Part shown: positions 8,762 through 16,159 of the stretch, piece by piece
Position numbering within the stretch: position 1 is the stretch's first letter
How the letters are laid out: every line of letters starts with the position of its first letter
NCBI RefSeq assembly: GCF_004363655.1
Contig: NZ_SNZH01000002.1
Coordinates: 558,001 to 622,000 of the forward strand
Direction of reading: 5' to 3'
DNA: 64,000 bases
Origin: Tahibacter aquaticus
GTDB lineage: Bacteria; Pseudomonadota; Gammaproteobacteria; Xanthomonadales; Rhodanobacteraceae
Made by a program: the position numbers and the translations under genes
Notes under the pieces: model-generated
The model's database searches: none
Seen by the model: only the letters and a program-made list of their open reading frames with translations
What the model was told of the DNA's origin: nothing

Positions 8762-10021
8762 ATGTCACATTCTCCACTTCTGCTGCAGCTGGTCGTCATC
8801 CTGTGCACGGCGCGGGTGCTGGCGCTGGCATTGCGCTTCATCGGCCAGCCTGCCGTGATCGGCGAGATGATCGCCGGCCTGATGCTGGGGCCGATGGTGC
8901 TGGGCGCGCTGGCGCCGGATTTCCACGCGCAGCTGTTCGCGCCGGACAGCCTGTCGGCATTGCGCGGCATCAGCCAGATCGGGCTGGTGCTGTTCATGTT
9001 CATTGTCGGCGCGGAACTGCGCATGCCGACGGGGCTGCGCTCGCAGATGCTCGCCTCGGCCTGGATCGGCGGCTGTGCCATGCTGCTGCCGTTCCTGTTC
9101 GGCCTGGGCATGGCGCCCTGGCTGCATCCGCAGCTGGCGCCGGCGGGCGTGGGCTTCGTGCCGTTCGCGCTGTTCGTCGCCACGGCCATGGCCATCACGG
9201 CGTTTCCGGTGCTGGCGCGCATTCTCAAGGACACGGGCCTGGCGGCCACGCCGATCGGCCAGCTTGGCCTGACCTCGGCCGCGTTCGCCGACCTGCTGGC
9301 CTGGATACTGCTCGCCCTGGTCGTCGCCCTGGTCGCCGCGGGCTCGGGCTGGAGCGGTTTTGCGCGCATGCTGTTCGGCCTGGCCGCGCTGGCTTTCGTC
9401 GCGTTTGCCATCGTGCGTCCGGCACTGGCCGCACTGCTGCGCCGGCATGCCACCGACGGCAAGCCCGACGGCATGGTGCTGGCCAGCCTGCTGATCGTCA
9501 CGTTTGCCTTCGCCGCGCTGACCCAGTGGCTGCAGCTGCACGAAGTCTTCGGCGCCTTCCTGTTCGGCGTCTGCCTGCCGCGCGACGACAAACTGCTCGA
9601 CACCCTGGTGGAGCGGCTGGAATATGTCGCTGTGCTGGTGCTGATGCCGGTGTTCTTCGCCCTGGCCGGGCTGAACACCAGCGCCGACGCCTTTGCCGGC
9701 ATGGGCGGCGTGGCCTTGCTGCTGATCCTGCTGCTGGCCATCGTCGGCAAGGTGCTCGGCGGCGCAGCCGGTGCGCGCCTGGCCGGCCTGGGCTGGCGCG
9801 ACGCGTTTGCGCTGGGCACGCTGATGAATACGCGCGGCCTGATGGAGCTGATCGTGCTCAAGGTAGGCCTGGACGTGGGCGTGATCGGCCAGGAGATCTT
9901 CACCATGCTGATGCTGATGGCGGTGGTCACCACGCTGATGACCTCGCCGCTGCTCCAGCTGCTGCTGCGCGGCCGCGCCGATCGCAGCGACAACAGCCAG
10001 CACAAGGTGCAGTCGGTATGA
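8762..10021 (+). CDS. Cation:proton antiporter (CPA2/KefB type)
   Basis: 419 residues, almost entirely about a dozen hydrophobic helices, of the Na+/H+ exchanger CPA2 family. Recognisable segments are FIGQPAVIGEMIAGLMLGP, IGLVLFMFIVGAEL, ATAMAITAFPVLARIL and GTLMNTRGLMELIVLKVGLD. It has no C-terminal RCK/TrkA-N nucleotide-binding domain, unlike KefB and KefC. The ATG chosen is 5 bases after the glycosyltransferase stop, so it sits inside the pigment operon. A longer upstream reading frame overlaps the glycosyltransferase gene and is artefactual. Its link to pigment synthesis is unclear; it may handle proton coupling or pH. Confidence 0.9.
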   Translation: MSHSPLLLQLVVILCTARVLALALRFIGQPAVIGEMIAGLMLGPMVLGALAPDFHAQLFAPDSLSALRGISQIGLVLFMFIVGAELRMPTGLRSQMLASAWIGGCAMLLPFLFGLGMAPWLHPQLAPAGVGFVPFALFVATAMAITAFPVLARILKDTGLAATPIGQLGLTSAAFADLLAWILLALVVALVAAGSGWSGFARMLFGLAALAFVAFAIVRPALAALLRRHATDGKPDGMVLASLLIVTFAFAALTQWLQLHEVFGAFLFGVCLPRDDKLLDTLVERLEYVAVLVLMPVFFALAGLNTSADAFAGMGGVALLLILLLAIVGKVLGGAAGARLAGLGWRDAFALGTLMNTRGLMELIVLKVGLDVGVIGQEIFTMLMLMAVVTTLMTSPLLQLLLRGRADRSDNSQHKVQSV

Positions 10022-10118
10022 CGCCGGTGCTTGCCCACCGCGCCGCTGCCTGCTGCGCGGCACTGAATTCGACCGTTGCGGCAGCGTCTGCGCCGCAATC
10101 CACGACAAGGATGAAGCC

Positions 10119-11708
10119 ATGAGCGAGACCCGACACGATGTACTGATCATGGGCGGCGGCCTGGCCGGGCTTTGCCTCGCACTGCAGCTGCACAAGCGCT
10201 TCCCGGATATGTCGGTGTGCGTGCTGGAACGGCGCAACCATCCGCTGCCGCCAGCGGCGCACAAGGTCGGCGAATCCAGCGTCGAGATCGGCGCGCACTA
10301 CTTCGACACGGTGATCGGCCTGCGCGAACACCTGGACGAGAAACATATCCATAAGTTCGGTTTTCGCTTCTTCTATTCCGAAGGCCGCGAAGACCTGCCC
10401 GCGGTGACCGAGCTGGGCGTGCGCGAGGTATTGCCGCGCACCACGTATCAGCTCGACCGCGGCATCCTGGAAAATCACCTGGGCGAGGAAGTGCGCCGTG
10501 CCGGCATCGATTTTCTCGACGGCGCGGTGGTGCGCACGGTCAGCATCGACAGTGGCAACGACGATCATACGGTGGCCTACGAGCATGAAGGCCAGGCGCA
10601 CGTGGCCAGGGCGCGCTGGGTCATCGACGCAGCCGGCCGCGCCAATATCCTCAAGCGCAAGTTCAACCTGGCCGAAGCCAACGGCCATGATGCGAACTCG
10701 GTCTGGTTCCGCATCGACGACAAGCTGGAAATCGACCAGTGGTGCAACGACGAAGACTGGCGCCTGCAATGCACGCCGCCGGAACGCTGGCGTTCGACCA
10801 ACCATCTGTGCGGGCCGGGGTATTGGGTCTGGCTGATTCCGCTGGGCTCGGGGGCGCATTCGGTCGGCATCGTCTGCGATGCCAAGATGCACCCGCTGGA
10901 AACCATGAACACCTTCGAGAAGGCGATGGAGTGGCTGAAGAAATTCCAGCCGCTGGTCTGGCGCGAATGCGATACGCGCCGCGACAAGCTGCTGGATTTC
11001 AAATTCCTGCGCAGCTTCTCCCACGGCTGCAAGCAGGTGTTCTCCGGCGACCGCTGGGCGATTACCGGCGAGGCCGGCGTATTCCTCGATCCGTTCTATT
11101 CGCCCGGCAGCGATTTCATCGGCATGTCGAATACCTACGTCTGCGCGCTGATCGAACACGATCGCAAGGGCGACCCGCTGGGGCCGTACGCGAAGATCTA
11201 CCAACAGCTGTATTTCTCGTTCTACGAGTCGACCCTGACCCTGTACCGCGACCAGTACCCGCTGTTCGGTGATGCGGAAATCATGTCGACCAAGGTGATC
11301 TGGGACTACGCCTATTACTGGGGCGTGCTGTGCCAGGTCGTGTTCCAGCAGCGCCTGACCGACCTGCGCCTGTTCTCCGACCTGAAGACCGAACTGGAAT
11401 CGGTGCGCGAACTGAACGTGCAGATGCAGGCGTTTTTCCGCCGCTGGCTGCCGCTCAATCCGCCGGTCAATCCGGCGACCTTTCTCGACCAGGGCCAGCT
11501 GCCGTGGTTCTACGAACTCAACAGCCGCCTGCACGAACCGCTGGACGATGCCCAGGTGCGCGAGCGCATGCGCGGCTATATCGAGCTGTTACGCAATCTT
11601 GCCGCGGGCATCGTGGCCCAGGCGCAGTCCGACTGTCCCGGCCTGGAAGGAGTGGCCGGTACCGGCGACGCCGCGGCGTCGCCGCTGCTGTTCGAGCTGG
11701 CGGCTTGA
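10119..11708 (+). CDS. FAD-dependent halogenase-like oxidoreductase (tryptophan-halogenase family)
   Basis: 529 residues. The N-terminal FAD-binding GGGLAGLC (12-19) is followed by GESSVEIGA, and Lys79 lies in a KFGFRF context matching the KxGxxF catalytic-lysine region of flavin halogenases. The family signature GWxWxIP is degenerate here (GYWVWLIP, about 235). RWAITGEAGVFLDPFYSPGSDFIG holds the FAD pyrophosphate-binding Asp. Xanthomonadins are brominated, and their clusters carry such enzymes, so a pigment-halogenating role is plausible. An oxygenase or dehydrogenase role is an alternative because the signature is altered. About 100 bases separate it from the antiporter gene. Confidence 0.85.
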   Translation: MSETRHDVLIMGGGLAGLCLALQLHKRFPDMSVCVLERRNHPLPPAAHKVGESSVEIGAHYFDTVIGLREHLDEKHIHKFGFRFFYSEGREDLPAVTELGVREVLPRTTYQLDRGILENHLGEEVRRAGIDFLDGAVVRTVSIDSGNDDHTVAYEHEGQAHVARARWVIDAAGRANILKRKFNLAEANGHDANSVWFRIDDKLEIDQWCNDEDWRLQCTPPERWRSTNHLCGPGYWVWLIPLGSGAHSVGIVCDAKMHPLETMNTFEKAMEWLKKFQPLVWRECDTRRDKLLDFKFLRSFSHGCKQVFSGDRWAITGEAGVFLDPFYSPGSDFIGMSNTYVCALIEHDRKGDPLGPYAKIYQQLYFSFYESTLTLYRDQYPLFGDAEIMSTKVIWDYAYYWGVLCQVVFQQRLTDLRLFSDLKTELESVRELNVQMQAFFRRWLPLNPPVNPATFLDQGQLPWFYELNSRLHEPLDDAQVRERMRGYIELLRNLAAGIVAQAQSDCPGLEGVAGTGDAAASPLLFELAA

Positions 11709-11739
11709 CGCGCCGGCCCGGCCATTGCCCAATCGCCGC

Positions 11740-12279
11740 ATGAAACGACTACTGCTGGCTGTACTGGTTCTGCTCGCCGCGTGTACACCGGCGCCTGCGC
11801 CACCGGCCGCGGCGGGCGAGAAGTCTGCTGCGGCGCCGCTGGTCGACCCGGCGCGCGGCGGCATGCGCAAGGGCACCTGGCTGCATGCCGAGGCGATGAA
11901 GGACGGCATGCCGATTGCCTGGGATTTCCGCGAGGGCTATACCGCCGCGGCGCCGCGCCCGCTGCCGCGCCTGATCGTGGTATCGCTGGGGCACGAGGAC
12001 AATTTCGACGGCAGTATTTCCCCCGCGGTGCAGGCCGCGCAGGACGCGCAGGAAAAAACCCTGCACGAGGGCCTGAAAGCGCGCGCCGAACTCGTCGCCG
12101 TGCTGGACTGGCGCCAGCAGCACGACTGGTTTTTCTACAGTGCCGCCGATGTCACTCGTGAAGAAGTGGAAACTATTTTTGGCAACAAGGGCCTAGTCAG
12201 CCTGCAGGTCAGCCTCGAAGATGACCCGGAGCTGCAGTTCTACCATACGCTCATGCAGCGTGTTCACGCCCAGAAATAG
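11740..12279 (+). CDS. Putative lipoprotein, DUF695-like
   Basis: 179 residues starting at ATG 11740 with a lipoprotein signal (MKRLLLAVLVLLAAC, lipobox LLAAC). The mature part has LPRLIVVSLGHEDNFDGS, a middle helix, and ELVAVLDWRQQHDWFFYSAA followed by a strand ending in LQFYHTLMQRVH. This resembles DUF695-type domains, an identification I hold only moderately. It is the last gene before the repeat element at 12285 and lies 31 bases after the halogenase-like gene, so it could be co-transcribed. Confidence 0.72.
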   Translation: MKRLLLAVLVLLAACTPAPAPPAAAGEKSAAAPLVDPARGGMRKGTWLHAEAMKDGMPIAWDFREGYTAAAPRPLPRLIVVSLGHEDNFDGSISPAVQAAQDAQEKTLHEGLKARAELVAVLDWRQQHDWFFYSAADVTREEVETIFGNKGLVSLQVSLEDDPELQFYHTLMQRVHAQK

Positions 12280-12284
12280 CCTTG

Positions 12285-12446
12285 CTAGTGTCCTGTCTCG
12301 TCGATACGTCAAAGAAATTCCGGATGGATTTTGCCGGGAGGCCCGGCGCGATGAGGAGGCGTAGCAGCGCTACGGCGACGTATCGCAACGACGTATCGCG
12401 GCGAAAGACTCCGGAATTATTCAATGGTGGCGAGACAGGACACTAG
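12285..12446. repeat. 162-bp palindromic MITE-like element
   Basis: The element begins with CTAGTGTCCTGTCTCG and ends with its exact reverse complement, giving 16-bp perfect terminal inverted repeats. Subterminal TCCGGA-like sequences add further pairing (ATTCCGGA near the left end, TCCGGAAT near the right). Inside is a perfect small hairpin (CGTAGC/GCTACG) and a repeated CGACGTATCGC-type motif. No open frame fits a transposase. It is best read as a nonautonomous inverted-repeat element or large intergenic palindrome. No clear target-site duplication was found. Confidence 0.8.
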
Positions 12447-12450
12447 GCTA

Positions 12451-12479
12451 TTGACGGCATGCGTGTCCGTCACTACAGT
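12451..12479 (+). promoter_or_regulatory. Sigma-70 promoter of a short transcript
   Basis: TTGACG (12451-12456) and TACAGT (12474-12479) are separated by exactly 17 bases, a near-consensus -35/-10 pair. It starts 4 bases after the MITE-like element. The predicted start of transcription is about 12486, immediately before an ATG at 12488, and a strong terminator follows at 12582. Confidence 0.6.
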
Positions 12480-12487
12480 CCGCGCCC

Positions 12488-12559
12488 ATGAACGCTCGCC
12501 ACGCCAATCTGTTTAGCCGACTCTGCCCAACCGGGTGCTGCGGAGTCGTTTGCGTGTGA
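12488..12559 (+). CDS. Possible Cys-rich leader peptide / mini-ORF
   Basis: A 23-codon frame starts at ATG 12488, within a few bases of the predicted transcript start, so it would be leaderless or nearly so. Its C-terminal half is LCPTGCCGVVCV, with four Cys in eleven residues. The same bases can form a hairpin (CGACTC/GAGTCG) and are followed by a strong terminator. Cys-rich leader ORFs ahead of terminators are known from cysteine-responsive attenuators, but no sulfur gene follows here on this strand. Translation is unproven. Confidence 0.35.
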   Translation: MNARHANLFSRLCPTGCCGVVCV

Positions 12560-12581
12560 GCTGAGTTCTACAGCTTTCGAC

Positions 12582-12613
12582 AAAAAACCCCCGGCACAGA
12601 CCGGGGGTTTTTT
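12582..12613 (+). terminator. Strong Rho-independent terminator
   Basis: CCCCCGG (12588-12594), a six-base loop, CCGGGGG (12601-12607), flanked by A6 and T6. It is symmetric and could work in both directions. It ends the short transcript starting near 12486. Confidence 0.85.
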
Positions 12614-12631
12614 GTTTCTGGGGTTCCAACC

Positions 12632-12710
12632 GGGCGAATATTCCGTAAGTGGTAACGGGCCTGCCCTGCAGGCGTTTTGCAGTAAAGGGGTTCGATTCCT
12701 CCTTCGCCCA
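12632..12710 (+). other. tRNA-like sequence with an aberrant anticodon arm
   Basis: A perfect 7-bp acceptor stem (GGGCGAA/TTCGCCC) encloses a D-arm-like segment with the GTGGTAA loop signature and a T-arm with the loop TTCGATT. The 26 bases between the arms do not form a normal anticodon stem-loop: there is a CCTGC direct duplication, and no 7-base loop has T at position 33. The 3' end reads A-CTTT and lacks encoded CCA. Length to the discriminator is 79 nt. It is followed by its own terminator. It may be a tRNA pseudogene, a noncanonical tRNA, or a tRNA-mimic RNA. Confidence 0.4.
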
Positions 12711-12721
12711 CTTTCCATCCG

Positions 12722-12752
12722 GCAGCGGTGCTTTCAGGCACCGCTGCTTTTT
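12722..12752 (+). terminator. Rho-independent terminator after the tRNA-like sequence
   Basis: GCAGCGGTGC (12722-12731), a six-base loop, GCACCGCTGC (12738-12747), then T5. The U-run exists only on the plus strand, so it ends plus-strand transcription from the tRNA-like region. It overlaps the 3' end of the convergent NADAR-family gene. Confidence 0.8.
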
Positions 12753-13186
12753 ACACGCAGTACTTCACGCACCTGCATCAATATCTGGCCAAGCCTGTTG
12801 CGGCCTCGCCCGTGGCCGCCGTCGCCCCAGTACGCGTCGTTGGCCGTATGTTCGACCAGCATCGCCTCGCCGGTGGCGAGCAGGAGTGCGGCCAGTTCCG
12901 CGTGCTGGCTGAATTTGGCCAGCACTGCGTCTTTCATCACGCCGTCCTTGATGCGTTCCCAATCGGGCCGGAGTTTCTTCTTGCGGTCGCGGCCCAGCTG
13001 GGCGGCCAGCATCGGCGTGCTGGCCCGGCGGATTTCCTCGCGATGGGATTCATCGTGGAATTTCTGCGCCTGGAAGTAGTGCTCCGAGGTCGGCCAGCGC
13101 TTGCCGTCGAGCAAAATGCTGTGCGGCGAGAAATTGGAGAACTCGCCGTAGTCGTCGCTGGTGGAATAGAAGTGGATGGGGTCCAT
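12734..13186 (-). CDS. NADAR-family (YbiA-like) N-glycosidase
   Basis: 150 residues of the NADAR/YbiA family. The family acts on riboflavin-pathway intermediates or ADP-ribose-type N-glycosidic bonds, and some members are linked to NAD/ADP-ribose metabolism. Signatures are FYSTSDDYGEFSNFSPH, the WPTSEHYFQAQKF core, IKDGVMKDAVLAKFSQH, and the C-terminal AMLVEHTANDAYWGDG with the conserved Trp. Length is normal (about 150). It sits alone, convergent with the tRNA-like region and divergent from the lipoprotein pair, inside the gap between the two halves of the pigment cluster. Confidence 0.92.
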   Translation of the reverse strand: MDPIHFYSTSDDYGEFSNFSPHSILLDGKRWPTSEHYFQAQKFHDESHREEIRRASTPMLAAQLGRDRKKKLRPDWERIKDGVMKDAVLAKFSQHAELAALLLATGEAMLVEHTANDAYWGDGGHGRGRNRLGQILMQVREVLRVKSSGA

Positions 13187-13497
13187 GGCGGCCTCGCTGG
13201 CTGGGTTCTTGTTTCAGTCTGGTCTGCCGCTGCGTGTTTGATCAACTGCGCCGCCGTTCTGCGATTGAACAAAAGTCCGGATCGTTGCGATCGGGTTTTG
13301 CCGCAATGGACAGCGACGCAAACCTGCGTAGCGGTACTGGGGGAGTTGGTATCGCTGTGCGTCATCGGGAACGCTGTGGGGGAACAGGGACTGCACGAAC
13401 ATTCCTGCGCTCTGCGCATGCGGCCACCGGGACGTCTACCGGTTCACGCCGGCAGCGCTGCCGGCGAATCGATCCGACCTTGCAGGAGTTCTGTTTC
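13187..13497. other. Divergent intergenic region
   Basis: About 310 bases between the divergent NADAR-family and lipoprotein genes. It must hold both promoters, but no near-consensus pair stands out. A TGCAGGAG-type ribosome binding site precedes the ATG at 13498. Open frames crossing it look like composition shadows. Confidence 0.5.
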
Positions 13498-14238
13498 ATG
13501 AAACGAATTGTCCGACTGCTGGCTGCAGCCGCCACCTGTCTGTTGATGACGGCTTGCGTCAGCGCGCCCAAGCGCCAGGCGTTCAACGCCGAGGTCAGCG
13601 GCAATCCCAAAACCCTGCAGGTTTTGCCGCTGCGGCATTCGCAGATCGACCTGTTCATCGTCAACAACCCCGGCTACAACTTCGGCCTGATCGGCCTGGC
13701 CATCGCCGAGGGCAATCGCAAGCCCAAGGCCGAGTGGCTGCGCAGCCAGGTCAGGCAGCGCGAGTTCGACCACCTGGCGGTATTCCGCAGCGCGCTGGAA
13801 CAGGCCATGGCCGAGCGCGGCTACACCTTGCAGTTCTCCGAGCCCATGGCTGAAGCCGAGAGCGCCAAGACCAGGCGCGAGGCCTGGGGTACGCGCAAGC
13901 AGTACGTGACGGCGGCGGCATCGGCCGATGCACAGCTGGACATCAATTTCGGTTTCATCGGCTACGCCGCGGCCGGCAGCAGCGACAGTGCGCCGTACCG
14001 TCCCAGCGTGGTGCTGACGGCGCGGCTGGTCAGTGCCGACGGCAAGCGCGTGCTGTTCGAGGACCAGATCGTCTACAACTCGGTTTTTCCGCTGGTGCAG
14101 AACGCGGTCACCCTCAATCCCGACGAGCGCTTCCGCTATCCGGATTTCGACGATCTGAAAGCGGCCGGCCCCGTCGTCGTCGAGGGCCTGGACATCGCTT
14201 TCCGCGCCGTGGCGACCGAACTGGCCAGGCAGCTGTGA
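13498..14238 (+). CDS. Putative lipoprotein of unknown function
   Basis: 246 residues starting at ATG 13498 after an AGGAG ribosome binding site. The signal peptide ends in a lipobox (LLMTAC), so it is predicted outer-membrane or periplasmic. Distinct parts are LQVLPLRHSQIDLFIVNN and LDINFGFIGYAAAG, then VVLTARLVSADGKRVLFEDQIVYN, which looks like a strand-rich domain of the kind seen in conserved envelope lipoproteins. Its TGA overlaps the GTG start of the next gene, so the two are coupled. Confidence 0.82.
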   Translation: MKRIVRLLAAAATCLLMTACVSAPKRQAFNAEVSGNPKTLQVLPLRHSQIDLFIVNNPGYNFGLIGLAIAEGNRKPKAEWLRSQVRQREFDHLAVFRSALEQAMAERGYTLQFSEPMAEAESAKTRREAWGTRKQYVTAAASADAQLDINFGFIGYAAAGSSDSAPYRPSVVLTARLVSADGKRVLFEDQIVYNSVFPLVQNAVTLNPDERFRYPDFDDLKAAGPVVVEGLDIAFRAVATELARQL

Positions 14239-14843
14239 AGCGCCGCGCGGCCGGGCTGCTATTGCTGTTCGGCGCCAGCGTACAGGCCGCGGAACCCGTC
14301 TGTGTCGACAGCGCCGGCGAACTGGCCAGCTGGGAAGGGCCACGTGCCGGTTCGGCCAGGTCGCTGCGGCGCGAGTTCGATTTCGCCAAGCTGGCGGGCT
14401 GCCTGCGCCAGGACGGCGCTACGCGCCGCCTGCTGCGCGTCAGCCTCGGCGAATTCCTGCCGCCGGTGGCGCTGACCATCGAAGCAGTCGCGCGGCGCGA
14501 AGGCGTGCTGGCGCCGGAGGTGCGGGTGTTCGATCGCAACGGCGAGGAAATCGCCCGTCATGGCTTCGATGCATTCCGCCAGCGCGGGGCCGATTTCGCG
14601 CATACGCTGTTTCTCAATGACGACGCGGCGCGCGATGGTTACCTGCTGATCGGCAACGATCCGGCCAATGCCGGCGGCAGCGGCAAATTGGTCAGCGGCA
14701 ACCGCTACGCCACGCCGATCATCACGCCGCTGGTCATCGCTCACTACAGCAATGGCTACGAAAGCCGGCGCGAACTGCCCTACCGCGATGCGGGCCTGGT
14801 GCGCGTGCAGATGCAGGCGGCAGAGCAGCGCGTGCTGCCGTGA
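14235..14843 (+). CDS. Periplasmic protein, MalM-like at best
   Basis: 202 residues from a GTG start that overlaps the previous stop (GTGA), showing translational coupling. The signal peptide ends near VQAAE. The mature protein has RLLRVSLGEFLPPVALTIEAVAR, EVRVFDRNGEEIARH and a DDAARDGYLLIGNDP segment, then ITPLVIAHYSNGYE. This beta-rich pattern slightly recalls the MalM family, but there is no maltose operon here. The function is unknown. It probably acts with the preceding lipoprotein in the envelope. Confidence 0.78.
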   Translation: MKRRAAGLLLLFGASVQAAEPVCVDSAGELASWEGPRAGSARSLRREFDFAKLAGCLRQDGATRRLLRVSLGEFLPPVALTIEAVARREGVLAPEVRVFDRNGEEIARHGFDAFRQRGADFAHTLFLNDDAARDGYLLIGNDPANAGGSGKLVSGNRYATPIITPLVIAHYSNGYESRRELPYRDAGLVRVQMQAAEQRVLP

Positions 14844-14859
14844 TACGCCGGCGGCGGTT

Positions 14860-15591
14860 TCAGCTCATGCCGCCGTCGACACCGATCACCTGGCCCGATA
14901 CATAGCTGGCCGCGTCGCTGGCGAGGAAGGCGACCAGGGCGGCCACTTCCTCGGGCCTGCCGGCGCGTCCCATGGGCACGATCTGGCGAATCTGCTCGGC
15001 GGTGAAGGTTTCCTCGCTCACGCGCCCGGCGACCACGCCCGGTGCCACCACATTGGCCGTGATGTTGCGGCTGGCCATTTCCCGCGCCAGCGACTTGACC
15101 GCACCGTGCAGGCCGGCCTTGGCGGCGGCGTAGTTGGTCTGGCCGCGGTTGCCCAATACCGCGGCGACCGAGGAAATGGCCACGATGCGGCCGCGGCGCT
15201 GGCGCGCCATGGCCAGCAGCAGCGGCTGGGTCACGTGGAAGAAGCCATGCAGGGACACGTCGATGACGCGGCGCCATTGCACTTCGCTCATGCCGGCCAT
15301 CGGTGCGTCATCGTGAATTCCTGCATTGTGAACCAATGTGGAAATAGTTCCATCGGCCAGCAGCTTCTCCACGGCATTGCGCGTGGCTGCCGCATTGCAC
15401 AGGTCGAACGCGACCGCCTCGGCCGAACCGCCGTCGGTGCGGATCGCGGCGGCGACGGCCTCGGCGCGGGCCAGGCCGCTGTGCGCATGCACCACGACGT
15501 GGGCGCCTTGCTGTGCCAGCTGGCGGCAGATGGCGCCGCCGATGTCGCCACTGCCGCCGGTGACCAGGGCGCGGGGCTTTGATGCATTCAT
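14860..15591 (-). CDS. 3-oxoacyl-ACP reductase (FabG-like SDR) of the pigment cluster
   Basis: 243 residues of the short-chain dehydrogenase family. It has the nucleotide-binding TGGSGDIGGA near the N-terminus, HNAGI, and the catalytic Ser-Tyr-Lys (AISSVAAV...NYAAAKAG). The C-terminus reads YVSGQVIGVDGG, as in FabG. It would reduce the beta-ketoacyl-ACP made by the condensing enzyme to the 3-hydroxy form. It is the last gene of a minus-strand run that begins with the membrane protein gene at 20442-21161, and it lies about 140 bases after the dehydratase gene. Confidence 0.92.
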   Translation of the reverse strand: MNASKPRALVTGGSGDIGGAICRQLAQQGAHVVVHAHSGLARAEAVAAAIRTDGGSAEAVAFDLCNAAATRNAVEKLLADGTISTLVHNAGIHDDAPMAGMSEVQWRRVIDVSLHGFFHVTQPLLLAMARQRRGRIVAISSVAAVLGNRGQTNYAAAKAGLHGAVKSLAREMASRNITANVVAPGVVAGRVSEETFTAEQIRQIVPMGRAGRPEEVAALVAFLASDAASYVSGQVIGVDGGMS

Positions 15592-15727
15592 CGCTTTGCT
15601 CGCTCGAAGTGCGCTGCGCCGCGGGATAGCGCGCAGTGCAGGGGGAAAAGGAAACGGCGGATGCTCTCGCCGTGGCGGCGCCGGGCGTCGGCCCCGTCGC
15701 GCGGGCAGCAGGGTGCGTCCAGGGTGA

Positions 15728-16159
15728 TCAGCCCGGCTGCGCCATCACGGCGGCGCGGCCCTGCACAATCAGCTCGCCCGCATGTTCGACGCGGAACGCG
15801 TACTGCCAGCTCTGTGCGCTGGCGAGCAGCTTTTCGGCGTATACATCGATGCTGCCGGGCAGGTCGTCGAGGTAGTCGCGCAGCAGTTCCACCGCGCGCA
15901 GCGAAACCAGGAAACCCGGCGCGGCCGTGCCGCCAGCAGCCTGGGCCAGCAGGCCGCCGTGCACCGCCATGGCCTGGGCGCCGTATTCGCAGCCATGCAG
16001 CGCGCGCAGGCGGCCGTCCAGGCGCAGCGGGTTGGTGTGCCGCGCCTGGCCGGCGCTGCGTGCGTGGATGCGCTGTTCGTCCCAGGCGACCACATTGTCG
16101 AGCAGGCACATGCTGCCGCGGTGTGGAATCAGGTGTTCCCATTGGGATTTATCCAGCAT
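15728..16159 (-). CDS. Hotdog-fold 3-hydroxyacyl-ACP dehydratase
   Basis: 143 residues from the ATG at 16159. A longer frame to 16219 would overlap the transporter gene more and adds nonconserved Arg/Cys residues. The N-terminal LIPHRGSMCLLDNVVAWDE matches the FabZ-type PHRxPFLLxDRV region used by aryl polyene dehydratases. The rest (CEYGAQAMAVHGGLL...GFLVSLRAVELL) fits the hotdog fold. It would dehydrate 3-hydroxyacyl-ACP to the conjugated enoyl form. It overlaps the 3' end of the exporter gene by 11 bases. Confidence 0.88.
   Translation of the reverse strand: MLDKSQWEHLIPHRGSMCLLDNVVAWDEQRIHARSAGQARHTNPLRLDGRLRALHGCEYGAQAMAVHGGLLAQAAGGTAAPGFLVSLRAVELLRDYLDDLPGSIDVYAEKLLASAQSWQYAFRVEHAGELIVQGRAAVMAQPG

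Larger units (their letters stand above)
12486..12613 (+). ncRNA. Candidate small RNA / attenuator-like transcript
   Basis: About 128 nt from the predicted promoter start to the end of the U-run at 12613. It would fold into a CGACTC/GAGTCG stem holding an inner CCC/GGG pair, a small GCTG/CAGC hairpin at about 12560-12574, and the terminator hairpin. It has no long ORF, only the 23-codon Cys-rich frame. It may be a small RNA, a dual-function RNA, or an orphan leader. Confidence 0.45.

Noticed and set aside
9927..11534. 535-codon minus-strand frame opposite the first halogenase-like gene
   Set aside because: No recognisable fold, no ribosome binding site; the plus strand encodes a clear FAD enzyme.
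12632..12710. Canonical tRNA call for the tRNA-like sequence
   Set aside because: No normal anticodon stem-loop or encoded CCA; kept only as tRNA-like.
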